NCBI GenBank assembly: GCA_024734555.1
Contig: JANPWX010020211.1
Coordinates: 1-64,000 of the forward strand
Source: Trochalopteron elliotii
Lineage: Eukaryota > Chordata > Aves > Passeriformes > Leiothrichidae
DNA: 64,000 bases
Reading direction: 5' to 3'
Of this stretch, positions 1 to 10,990 are shown piece after piece; the stretch's first letter is position 1; each line of letters opens with the position of its first letter. The translations under genes were made by a program, and so were the position numbers. A model generated the notes under the pieces. The model saw only the letters and a program-made list of their open reading frames with translations, ran no database searches and was not told the DNA's origin.

Positions 1-130
1 GCGGCGGGGGCGCGGAGCGGGCGCCGGCCCCAGGACGCGGTGCCGGCCCCCGCCCGGCCTGATAAGCTTGGCAGGGTTTATCTCGTGAAGTTGTGCAGGA
101 CGTTACTAACATGACAAGGCACGGGCAAAC

Positions 131-154
131 TCTGGAGAGGGATTAATCTCCAGA
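131..154. promoter_or_regulatory. Hairpin with paired-type homeodomain motif in its loop
   Basis: TCTGGAGA at 131-138 and TCTCCAGA at 147-154 are perfect 8-bp inverted arms. The loop between them reads GGGATTAA, which contains GGATTA, the core site of K50 homeodomain factors (OTX, PITX, GSC). It lies inside the CpG-island flank. Binding is inferred only. Confidence 0.3.
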
Positions 155-171
155 AGTTGCCGTCACAAAGA

Positions 172-191
172 GAAAAAAAAAAAAAAAAAAA
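172..191 (+). repeat. Poly(A) tract
   Basis: A run of about 19 uninterrupted adenines follows CAAAGAG and is followed by GAGACTG. No retroposon body could be recognised upstream, so it is listed as a simple repeat. Confidence 0.85.
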
Positions 192-279
192 GAGACTGAA
201 AAAAGAGAAGGAATGAGGGTTTCGTATTTTAGGCGGTCATTTGTTGAGCATCTGCGGGTGCTGCTGCTCTGCTCGGGCT

Positions 280-360
280 GGCTGGCCAGGGGATCACTGC
301 TTTTAGAGACAGCGGAGCGTTCTCGCGGCGCTGAGTGATGTCCCTTCCCCGCGGGAAGAG
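280..360 (+). other. Candidate non-coding first exon, 3' end at splice donor 360/361
   Basis: The CpG-rich sequence ends in CGGGAAGAG followed by GTGAGC, a near-consensus vertebrate 5' splice site with GAG before GTGAGC. Such donors just inside CpG islands usually end a 5'-untranslated first exon. The exon start is not defined, and 280 is only a placeholder within the island. No long frame runs through this piece, which fits an untranslated exon. If real, the following tens of kilobases are intron 1. This is inference from one splice motif in the right compositional context. Confidence 0.35.
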
Positions 361-1383
361 GTGAGCGCCGCTCCCGCTCTGCAGCGGGCAGCAGGGGCAG
401 GGGCACGGCAAGGGGCCGATCCTGAGCTCCTCAGGCAAAACTTCCACCTCAAGCGGGACCGAGTTCCCAGCCGACAGCAATTTTCCCCTCTCTAATGAAT
501 CGCCTCTGCTAATAAATGGTGCCTCTACTCAGGTTCCTCAGCGGGCTGCAGCTGAGTCCGAGAGAATTTGATCCTTTATTCTAAGACGTGTTTTGATAAA
601 ACTGCTATAACGTTGGCATTTTATTAGGAGCCCATTGTTTCCAAATTAATCCTTAATCTACAAAACCGGCTGTCCTACCAAACTGGATTCACCTCTGTGC
701 ACCCCTTTCTTTGCCTACATCCATTTTACTACTAAGAATGTAGCTCTACATTTCCCTGAATCACCAGACCATTAATTTGCTAGGGAGCTAGCTGTTTCAC
801 CCAGATGGATATAATTCTGAATAAACTCAGAAAAAATGCAAAAACATGTACTTTTCTGTCATATTATATCCCCTCCGCCCCCTTTTTTTTTTTTCTCCTT
901 TCCTCTTTAGTCGGTTTGTGTTGAGCAACGCCTTCAGAAACTTCATTATCTAAAAGGCAGACCTAGAGGGCAGGGACTTTGGGAATAGTTTCCTTTTATT
1001 CTGAAACTGTCTAAACTTAGAGCAGGGTTGAACATGTCCTCAAATCTGCACCTTCCAGGAAGAAATGAATGATGTGCCAGATACTTCACTTCTAGTCAAA
1101 AAAATATAAACCAAATGCTGTGAGGTTCAAAATTCTTTCTCAGGGCTATTTTCTGTGTGCATTTTACAGTCTGAATGGAAAATGGTCCCCTCAGAAGCTG
1201 TTAAAAAACTCATGTAGATGTTATGGTGTATCTTTTGCTCTGTTTTATTTCAAGTAGATTTTACTAACAATCTGTACGAAAAGAAAAGGGACAGCCAACC
1301 TAACAGGATACCTTTGCAGGCTGCAGGCCATGCTCACATTAGATGTAAAGTTGGATTAGGTGTAATATTTCTGAAGAAAACAT

Positions 1384-1424
1384 CCCCCTTCCCCCTTCTT
1401 CCCCACCTTTTTTCCCCCACCCCC
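1384..1424 (-). other. C-rich tract, potential G-quadruplex on the minus strand
   Basis: Five runs of four or five cytosines (1384-1388, 1391-1395, 1401-1404, 1414-1418, 1420-1424) are separated by short linkers. The complementary strand therefore has five G-runs able to form a G-quadruplex, and the plus strand could form an i-motif. It stands out in an otherwise AT-rich area. Confidence 0.6.
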
Positions 1425-2227
1425 ATTCAAATAGATATATTTTTGCACTTAAAACAACTATCATCTAGGAAACACCCTGAAAATGCTCATCTGCTAGATT
1501 ACACAGGTGCTGAATAGAAATGTATTTCCACTAGCTCTGCCATATAAATCAAGAAAGATTTTTAAAATGTATGGTTGAAAAATCAAGAATTTGTAAATAC
1601 AATGCCAGCCAGCATACAGCACTCAAAGTATTTTTCCCTATTTATAAAAAAGAAATATTTAATTATTCAGGTTTGGATTTTTCGTATTGTATCTTAATGT
1701 TTTATTGGCATGTTAGGTTTAGGAAGTGAGGTTATAATACAGGCAGTTACATATCTAATGTGAGTACCTATGTTTGAATCAAAATCATTATCTTTCACAT
1801 AGGTGAGTGAAGCAGGTTATATATGCTTACAGCAATTTTTGTGTCAGTCATTTTTTTTGATCCATTTAGATTTTGTTATTTATTTTTATTTACCATTTCT
1901 GCTTGCTGGCAGGACTTTCACTGAGATTAATACCCCTAATAGGAGCATTTATAATTGCCGTTAGTTTGTTTGAAATATTCAGGATATTTTTAAAAAACTA
2001 AAATGAAAATATACTTTTAATGCTCTATTAGTTTTCTGTTCTGATATTTGGAGTTGTCCAGCCTCTGTGTATGTTTGGTCAATATACAATGTGGCTCGTA
2101 CTCCCACAGACATTTTTAATCAAACAGCAAATTGTTGAATGTTCCTATAAGGAGTAGTGGACAAAGGCTATCAGGAAGGGTGACTACATTAAACTGGTGA
2201 AACACATGAGGGCTGAAATAAGGGACT

Positions 2228-2290
2228 GAACCAAACCACACTGAAATCAGTGGGAGACTCCTTTTGAGTTGGAACAGGTTTCAGGCACAG
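2228..2290. repeat. Diverged ancient amniote palindromic repeat
   Basis: The phrase ACTGAAATCAGTGGGAGACT and the flanking GAACCAAA...GGTTTCAGGC resemble an old interspersed family, common in turtles, crocodilians and birds, built around CCATTGAAGTCAATGGGAGT arms. Recognition is from remembered consensus features, not a search, and the copy is heavily mutated. Confidence 0.4.
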
Positions 2291-4005
2291 TGTAAATCAC
2301 TGTACAGGTACGGCACTTTTTGTCTCTTTCCAGTTTTGGTTTAGTTTATCGAATGTTGTTTGCAGGTAATGTTCTATATTAAAATTATTTATAGCTAACA
2401 TTCTGGATTAAAATTTATTGATTCATGTCTGGCATAAAATGGTCTGTTTGGATGCAAGTGTAGATAAGAAACCTGGACTGCTATTGCAGAGCTGATGGAA
2501 ATGACGTGCAAATCACTTTATCCAAGCAACCGTTGCTTTCAGGATATTTCTTAAAATATTGTTCTTTTAGACAAACGTGTGTTTTTGTAGGAATGCAGCA
2601 ACTATACAGAAGATTTGGTCAGGTCCTTTCCAGTAAATACATTTTGCCCACATGACTCGAAGTTGAAACTTGCCCAGATTACCGTATCTATATTCTTCTT
2701 TGCCAAGGAGTAACAGCAATGAGGGACCCCCCCCCTCTCTCCCGCTACTCTCTCAGCCTCAGCATAGTCCTGCAAATATAACACAATAATTAATTCACTG
2801 CTAATACTGGAACTTGACTGTGAAAAAGCTGTTCTCTGCTAGGAGAATTCAGATGCAGTAAACACTGCTACAGCAAATGGAGTGTTTCTGTTGGGATATG
2901 CTATAAATGGTGTTTAGTTGGTTCCCACTGGAGCCATAAGTTTAGGATCAGATCCTGCTTAATATCATATTTCTCCTTCTCGTGATACTTATTGACTGTA
3001 GCAAAAAGCACAGCTATTTAAAAAACCCTGCCCCTTAAAAAATATATGGACTTGCTTATCTAGAAAATCTCAGTATCAGTGGAATTTTTAATTTTCTGGA
3101 CACATTTGCAAAGGACTTAGAGACTCCTTTACAAACTTAGCCTCATACTTAGATACTCTCTCCTTTTTAGTTCTATTGTGTACTGAAGAATAGCTCATTT
3201 AATTAAAAAATCCTAACAGCATGAAATTGTGGAGTGTTGTCAGTAGTTGCAGAGAAAGGGCCAAATTCCTGTTTTCTTATTCTGGCAAAATCTGCAATTG
3301 ACGCAATGCTCTTTATGAAGCTTGGATATATACTTTAGGACCCCACCAGTAATAAAGAAAATTGTTTTACTCTTGCTTAAGCATTTTCTTGCTGGCTGAT
3401 GGTAGCAATCAGAAAACTGCATGCTCCTAGTTTTTCTTGTCATAAACTAGGAAGAATTGAGATGAAATCCTAAATATTTCAAAAAGCTGTAAACAACTCA
3501 CTTCTGATATGAATCTGTGCAGGAGCAGTCTGTCCATCCTCTTTCTAGGACTTTGAGTTAAACTACAGGATAAAAGTTCTGCAGCTTTTTAACTTTTCCC
3601 CAATCAAAGCTGTCATTAGTTAAAATATCATTTTTACCTGTAAAAGTACAACGAAAGGGCATTACTATCCAGATCTGTTTATGCATTGTTGGTCTAGTAG
3701 AAAACCAAAGTTCCCCCTCTGCCATGCCCAAATAAACAATGACCCTATATTCAAGTTCCGCTCAATAAGTGTGCTAAATGCAGAAAGTATTTTGAGTAAA
3801 TGTCATGCAGCTGTTTGGTCACTTGCAATTCCTGTGGTATCGTGTCTGCCTGTGTTCTGTGTACTGCAATGGATACTGCAAGTGGACACTGCTATCTCTG
3901 ACGCATCTTGTCAGATTTTCTATAAGTCTACAAGTTTTTTTCCCAAGCAGATGAAAATAATGAAACATTATAAATATTAAATGGTCTTGCTCCAGTGTGT
4001 GGTGC

Positions 4006-4027
4006 TGTAAATCTCTGGAGATTTACA
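4006..4027. repeat. Near-perfect palindrome, 10-bp arms
   Basis: The core GTAAATCTC-TG-GAGATTTAC is a perfect inverted repeat with a 2-nt centre. Adding the outer T/A pair gives 10-bp arms. No further pairing is seen outside it. Confidence 0.8.
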
Positions 4028-7000
4028 AAGAGACAGTGACAACACGAATGCAATTACACACGATACTACTTTATGAGCTAATTCTATAAAGCAGCATCTC
4101 AGCTGTGCACTGACAATAATTTTTCATGGTGACTTTTGGAATGTCCCATGGAACCTTTTAGTAGATTAATTATTTGCTCATCCCAAAATAAATTTGCACG
4201 TGGCTACAATTAAACAAAAGACCTGCCACTGTTTCAGGAGTTTTGCCTGAGAAGGAGCTCAGGACAGAACCAGTTGTTTCAGGGTTCAAATGAAAAAGCT
4301 GTAATACTGTGAAAATCTGCCAGGACGCTCTGCTCTGGCTGTGCACCACAACCATATGTGCCCCTGCAAAGCCCTTCCACCATCCATTGGGCTCTAAAGA
4401 TTCTAGGCTGGTGAAGGAGAAATATTTCTTCTCTGTTGGTTCAACAGGTGACTTTGAAACAACCCATGAATTCTTCCACTTTTGTCAAGCTGAGATCAAT
4501 AGCTAGCATCGTTCTAGGAAAATACACGTAGGTATTTTCTCAAGGCATGCTAATTTAAAAAATAAGGTCTGGAAAAACACTTGTAGTGTTAGAGGATTGA
4601 AAGACTACTCAGAAAAAAAACAACTTTGGAATTGTTATAGCAGCTGCTATAATCTATTATGTAAATCATCTGGGAATTAAACCAAAATATTTTGTGAGGT
4701 AGTTTTTGTCAAATAATAAATATGCTATAATTTAGACTTAATGTTTTTCCAGAGGTGTTATTGTTATGTGATGAAAGTGAAACCTCAGAGTACTCCTTAT
4801 TTTGACTGATGAGGATTTAATATTTATTTATAGCTGTGCCAATGATAACACTCATATATCTGTTCAAGAGAACATATGTTTCTCAAAATTGGGTGTTGGA
4901 ATTAACACTGTTGATCCATACCAAGTTATATTTGTCTTTTAGGTGTCACCTACATATTCTCACCAAATTTAATCAGAGATACTAAAAGACAAAATATGTG
5001 AAAAGAAACCCCAAAAGGCATAAGTGCCTTTGGCCACATTATTACTTATTTTAATGTTCATTTATATCACCATAAGCCTCTCTGTAGAAACTTGACAGTT
5101 ACTTTTCATTGCCTGAGTGTTGTAAAGCTGGCTCTTATAAAAATAAGAATCAGGGCCTTTAATTCATTTTATCCTTCTGTACAGGGCTGCTGTTGGGACA
5201 TGTCAGATCATCAGCCTGTTGACTAAAGTACAGTATGATTTCACTAATGACTTGGATGCATACTGCAGATTACCACATTTTGCAAATTAGTGAGTAATCA
5301 AACACCATAAAAATCAAGGATACCGCATAATGAAATATACTTTATTCATTTATTTTTACAACCATATATTAGTTTTAATTATTTGCGTTAGCAATTCACT
5401 GGATGCTGGAACATGGAGCTATAGAATGTATTTCTTCTAAAAATTCTATTTGAATATCCAAAGCCCTGTTGTGGCACTCTGATATACAATCCTTTGTGAG
5501 AAGATGAGTGAGCACCTCTTCCTTGAGTGGGGAACCTTGTTTCAGGGATAATCCCTAAGAAGGCCCCGAGTTGTCAGGGCCAGCCTGATGCATCCTGGTG
5601 AAGATGCTGGGGAGGACTGGCTGTCACCTTGGGAAGGTCACTGCAGCTGGGCTTGTTGCTCTCCTCTTTTGGATTTCAAAGAGCTGAGGAAAAGAGAAAC
5701 TCATGTTGGGCAGGGTAGAGCAGAAGCCTGACTAGAGTGCCCTTGGCCACTCACTGGAAGAAATCTCTCTCTTCTGTGCCTTTATTCCACTCCTTCCTCC
5801 TCCTTTCCTGCTCCATACATCAAGCCCAGACCATGAAGGGCACCAAATGGTATGTTTTACCTCCTGTTTCTGGTGTAACATTTAGTGATGGATCAGGGAG
5901 TGGAAGCTTCTCTACTAGGTGCTTGTAGCCTTCAAGGAGGATTTGTTCCTGGTCTCCCCTCCAAGATGTCCACCTTCAGCACCAGTAGCTGCCTGCTGCC
6001 CACCTGGGCAGAAGTCATTCCTTTCACATCTGCAGGATTAACTTCTGTATCTCCTGAGCTAGTTTGGGCCTCTGGCATGGAGAAGAATGTCCCCTCAGGG
6101 TCTTAATTTATTGCCATTCCTTCAAGAAAAACACTGATTTTTGAAAATGTCAAGGTAAATATTTTGTGTATGTATAAAACCTATCTGCAATGTGCATGGT
6201 CTATTTTGTTTTTTTTCCTCTGTACATTTAATTTTCTCTTCCATATGCTAGCTTGTCATCTGGCAGTTCCATAAACTTTCAGTTGTTAAAGCCATTTCTC
6301 TTTTTCCTTATATTTTAAGTTTGATCCATGAATGGCCTGTCAAGAGTTCTGTATTATTGTAAGCTGAAGTTTGGATGGTAGCAGCGACAGGCCACTAACC
6401 ATAATTGTGTTGCTGTTACCACTGTAACAAATTTGTGTCATTTAGCTATATTGAAGTTTGGGAAGTACATAAAGGCAAATGTAGTACTGATGAATATTTA
6501 TTATACTGCTGTGGGATCTTAGGTTTAACTATGTTTGCCTCAATTCTGCAAAAATTTAACAAAGTGGATTATATCAGAAAATGGGGGAGAAGTGTGAAAA
6601 CCTTGCTGCAAAAATTATTTATGACTGTGGAAAATACTGAATTATTTAATTTTAATAAGAACAGCGTTGGGGATAGTCTTCTTACGAAGACTTGGGGTAG
6701 GAGACACACATTTGACCTGACCTGAAGTTTGTAACCAGTGTTGGACGAGATGCTGAGCACTGTGTGAGGTACACAGATTTTTCTCATTTGACACTATTCA
6801 ACTGAATGCAGGTTTATGCCCCAAATATCTGTGTTTCTTGGTGACCTTATTAGAGAAAGGAAAGTTTCAGCCCCCTCATAGTCTCAGCAGGAGCAATCCT
6901 CTTCCTGTATCACAGTCAGAGCAAAGGAAGGTTGTGTTCTCCACTGCTTCTGAGGCTGGTGGGGTATTATTAACCTACTTCAAACATGGTTTTAATGTGT

Positions 7001-8260
7001 AAAAAACATGCTAACAATTTCAACTTATTGGCAGGACATTGAATTTTTTCTTTTACCCTTTTTTTTTTCAGATAAAAATGAATATAGGCAATAGAAAATT
7101 GATAGGCATGAGTCATAATGTTTCCCTTCTTTACTTCAAGGAATAATCTTTTTGAAATAGTCATGATCTGGAAATAATTTTTTTTTTTTTACTCCTGTTG
7201 ATAATATAGTGTGCATTGGAGACTTGACATAATGAATTATATTTTAGATAATTACAGTCTTCTTAGAAGTGTAGCAGCCAGTATTTATCACATATGGAGG
7301 ACCTCTGTGAGAATGGATCTCGATTTTTTTATTTTCAGTTTAGTGAGAACTGCAGTTATCTAACAACCAGTGAGTCACTGCTAATGGTTGAATAAGAACC
7401 TTGAAGAAACTGTAAAGTATTGTCACAAAAAGAGCACTCTTCATGTGCTGGTTCTGACTGTCCATCAGTGCAGCTGGGACAAACTGGACTGGTTTGCCAT
7501 CAATGCCCTTAAGTCAAGAATGACTAAAGCTGAACAATTTTGGAGGTTTAAGTAGAGGCTAAACAGACTCTAGACGATCTCATGACTCCTGTACATAAAC
7601 AACTGAATATCTTCCATTCAAACCTAGCTAATGGTTATGCCTTTTCTCTTGGCCAGTGAGTGCATGCAAAATATGACCATTTCTGAATAAGAAAATCTCA
7701 GACATTTACATGAGAACATCTCTCAAGGTCATAAAGTATGTGTGCTAAAGACAAAAGGATATTAATTTGACCGTAATTTGTGTGAGGGCTTTCAACAAGG
7801 CAGTGGAAAGCATATTTTTAAGACTTTTTTCTCTAGTAATTTAATTTCTCAGGAAATGCTGCCATTAATATTTTATTTTGAGCACTGGGGCGCTAATGGT
7901 ATTATCCATGTTTCTCTTTACTCCTGACAGTACACTCAACACAAAAAAACTTGTTCCATAACATATTTATCCCCTGGTATACATAAAGTCTTCTTTTCCT
8001 TTCTATTTCTTTTTTTTCTTCCCAATGCCCCTCACTTATAAAAAGCATCAATGTTTAGAAAGGCTGGAAAAATAACGAGATGGGGTTCATACGAAAAACT
8101 GTGATTTTTCCAAGTGAAATTAGAAACAGGGTCTCTTTAACATGGAAATTTGATTTCTGTACAATTTGAGGACTCATTTCTGCAACTGTCACATATGTAA
8201 AATTTCCAGTGAAGTCAAAGAGGCCTTTGAATACAAAGAAACAGCACAATCAAGCTCTGA

Positions 8261-8276
8261 ATATATATATATATAT
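8261..8276. repeat. (AT)n microsatellite
   Basis: Eight uninterrupted AT units make a simple dinucleotide repeat in non-coding DNA. Confidence 0.9.
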
Positions 8277-9412
8277 TCCATATGCTTTTCTCTCTCTCCC
8301 AGTGATGTACATGCTATAATAATTTCATCCAGATAAAACTGTCATAATTTTAATTTTTACAGTCCTTAAACTGTTTAAAAAATAAAATTAATAAAAACAA
8401 TTTCTGAGAAGAAGAACTCCTCTTTGTGAGAGCATTTAATTAGCATCTCTATTTTTTATTTTAATCTGAAAAGGGAAATATTGCATTGTCAGGACATCCT
8501 TGAATGATATCCTAGACATTTTGTTTGTTTGGCATGGCTTGAAATCACACAACTTTACTGAATTATAACCAGATAAATATATCTAAGCCTGAGGGCAGGA
8601 AGTCCTGGCAGTTGAGATGTGGGGAACATGCAGTTTGTCCATACCAGATTCTTCTGTTCCCTTTTACTAATAAATCTAGTAGAAAGCTTTGTTTTCACTC
8701 TCTGCATGATAAATAAAGTCCCTGTCTATGGTGCCATATTAGTGCTTGGTACTTATGCTTGTAATTCCACCTATTCTCATGGAGAGATGAGACCTCTGTG
8801 AACCAAACCTCATCAGGTCAGGTTTTGTTTGGGTTACTGCCTGTTCTGAAGCAGGGAAAATATCACATACTGTAAGTCTTCTGGGACTGATGAATCACAC
8901 CTTGGCTCTGTAAGGTCATCTGCAACAGCTACTCGAGCTGCCAGACCACCCACCTTAATTTTTGATTTTCTACAGTGTCCAGTTTTATCTTCTATTTACC
9001 CATTTTAAAATATCCCTCCCCCTCTCCCCGATCTCACTTATAAAAATCAGTTGAGAGGAGACTGTAAAAAGTCTTTTGCGTGTTCATACAACTTTGTTTG
9101 GTTGAACCCTTTTGTAAACAATTTTTCTTGCATGACAGAACATGTGCTGTGTGGCAGACATTTTTATGAGGTAGCCTAGGACAGGGCTAATCACATCATC
9201 CTGTCTCAAGTTTTGACCTTATCACTGTTGTGCACTGAGCCTAAAAATTGGACACTGGCAACCACATTGGGGGAAAATAAATGGGAAATGACATTTTAGT
9301 TAAAAAGAATAAGTAGATTTTGTTTTATTGAAACAAAAGGTCATAGGACTTTTATTTATTGTTCTTGCATGAGTGTAATTAAATAGCTGCCATGTTGCCA
9401 CGTCAGATGATT

Positions 9413-9429
9413 AAAAAAAAAAAAAAAAA
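9413..9429 (+). repeat. Poly(A) tract
   Basis: Seventeen adenines follow TGATT and are followed by GGGACG. No SINE or processed pseudogene body was recognised immediately upstream. Confidence 0.85.
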
Positions 9430-10269
9430 GGGACGATTTCACTTGCCAGGACCCAATTCATGGTTCTGCAGCTGTTCTACATTCAGGCCTTTAATGAAGC
9501 CAGTGTAAACTCTACCTGGAAAGCAATAAAAGAATAATATTCTTATGCGAAACATCATTTATAACATCTGTAATAAAGCAGGCTAAATCATACCTCTGCT
9601 ATTTGAAATCATAAATAGTATGTTAGCTTTAAAAAGCAGCTTTTGTCCTTTTGAAATCTTTTGATGTCAGGCTGCTTTAAGAAAAGGCTAAGTAGATCTC
9701 TTCTGTACAGTGGTTTGATTAAGAAAAAAATCATTACACAGTCTTCAGTACATCTATAATGAAAAGTAGTATATAAATGTGAGCCTGGTAATTCATTATC
9801 AGAATCACAAACAGAAGAATTTGTTGATATAGCTGTTATTGTTTCCATGAGAAATAATAAAATAAGCTATTCTAAATTGATTACTGGCATATTTTTTAAA
9901 TATATGGATATGTATGTGCATGCATGCAGATTGGTGACATAATCTTTAATAACCTGTGTTTAAGAATGTAATTTTTCACTGATGCACTAAACCTCTTATT
10001 CACAGATATATTGGCACCTTTTTACAGTGATAGCCTGACTTCAAAATCAGAGACAAACTCTGGCAGTACTATTAAGGATCTTCCTTAAAACAAAGTAAAA
10101 ATAGGTCCTGCAAATTCAGAAAAAACAAAATGTATTTCTGCAAATTGGAAAATAGTAGTTACTTGTAAAATGCCAGGCTGCAGAGAGGGATGTGGTTTGG
10201 AAGGCATAGTTGCTGCAGCTTCCAATATAAAATCATCTAAACCCAATGTAATGCCAGAAGGCCAGATCT

Positions 10270-10990
10270 GAGCCACATGTGTGTGACCTGCATTGCCCTG
10301 GGAAACCTGCACACCATGGCCAGTGCTCAGGCAGCTCTTCTGGGGTGCTTGTGCTGAGGTGTCAAGGCAGAACCTGGGAAAGAAACTCAAGTTCAGAAAA
10401 AATGGCTGCTTTAGGGTGTTTCCTGATTAAACTGACTCCAGTGAAAAATTCTCAGCCTTTTCACTCGAGTTTTTTTCATAACTCTCATCTCTGGCACAGA
10501 GCTCTGGCACAGAGCTCCCCAGCAGCTGGCTTACACCGTGCCCTTCCCTGTGTCCCTGCCTCAGCCCTGGGGCAGGTGGGTCCCCAGGGTCACCTGGGTG
10601 TCCCCTGCCCACCCACCCATGCCCCAGCAGAATCCAGGGGGCCCTGCTGGGAACGAGCTGGTGTGGGGAGCTCTGGATAAAGGCAGAGGCTGCTTCTGGT
10701 TGGGAGAAGTGAGCAGACAAACCTTGTCCCAGCACCTGCCAATCAATCAAATTGAGCATAGACGAGTGGCCAGCCCTGGAAACCCTGGACTGTCACTTAC
10801 ACTAACAGAGTTATCTCCCCCTGATGTTGCCTCAGAGAAGCAGGTCCCAGATGTTACCTGCTTAATAATTTTCCCATTTCCCAAGGACAAAGCTCCCTGC
10901 AGCTCCTGCACCGAGGGCCGGGTGGACACCTGTGGTGGGTCCTCAGAGCTTTGCTCTGCCCGACAGCTGACAGAGCACATTGAAATGGCT
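10270..10990. other. GC-rich block with chance open frames
   Basis: This block of about 700 bp is clearly richer in G and C than its surroundings but is not CpG-rich. Overlapping frames are open on both strands (up to 177 codons at 10538-11071 plus, and 133 codons at 10279-10680 plus). Their composition is low-complexity P/S/G/Q/W-rich and no domain is visible, so they are best explained by the scarcity of stops in GC-rich DNA. A short tandem duplication of CTCTGGCACAGAG lies near 10490-10516. The block could be an old repeat or regulatory DNA; I could not classify it. Confidence 0.45.

Larger units (their letters stand above)
1..480. promoter_or_regulatory. CpG island edge, probable promoter region
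   Basis: About a dozen CpG dinucleotides fall in the first 60 bases and about sixteen more in 300-480, whereas the next tens of kilobases are strongly CpG-poor. In warm-blooded vertebrates this marks a promoter island, which here continues off the left end of the window. The 60-300 part has fewer CpGs and includes an A tract near 173-191 and a hairpin at 131-154. A plus-strand splice donor at 360/361 suggests transcription to the right. No TATA box could be assigned. A minus-strand frame beginning at 112 stays open to the window edge, so divergent or leftward transcription is not excluded. Confidence 0.65.
480..10270. other. AT-rich non-coding stretch, intron or gene-desert type
   Basis: This stretch holds no open frame that looks like a gene. 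The longest frames are about 100 codons, have random composition and overlap on both strands. It contains T/A tracts (883-894, 7178-7190, 9413-9429), an AT dinucleotide run at 8261-8276, the C-rich tract near 1384-1424, the palindrome at 4006-4027 and a diverged ancient repeat near 2228-2290. Weaker resemblances to the same ancient repeat families occur near 2925-2960 and 3245-3300. Nothing else was recognised. Confidence 0.7.

Noticed and set aside
1..112. Minus-strand frame starting at 112 and open to the window edge (MLVTSCTTSRDKPCQ...)
   Set aside because: Only 37 codons are visible, the start context is weak, and the GC-rich end naturally lacks stops; it cannot be judged without sequence to the left.
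5960..5985. TTCAGCACCAGTAGC as a REST/NRSF silencer element
   Set aside because: Only the left half-site matches; the right half (GGACAGC-type) is absent at the required spacing.
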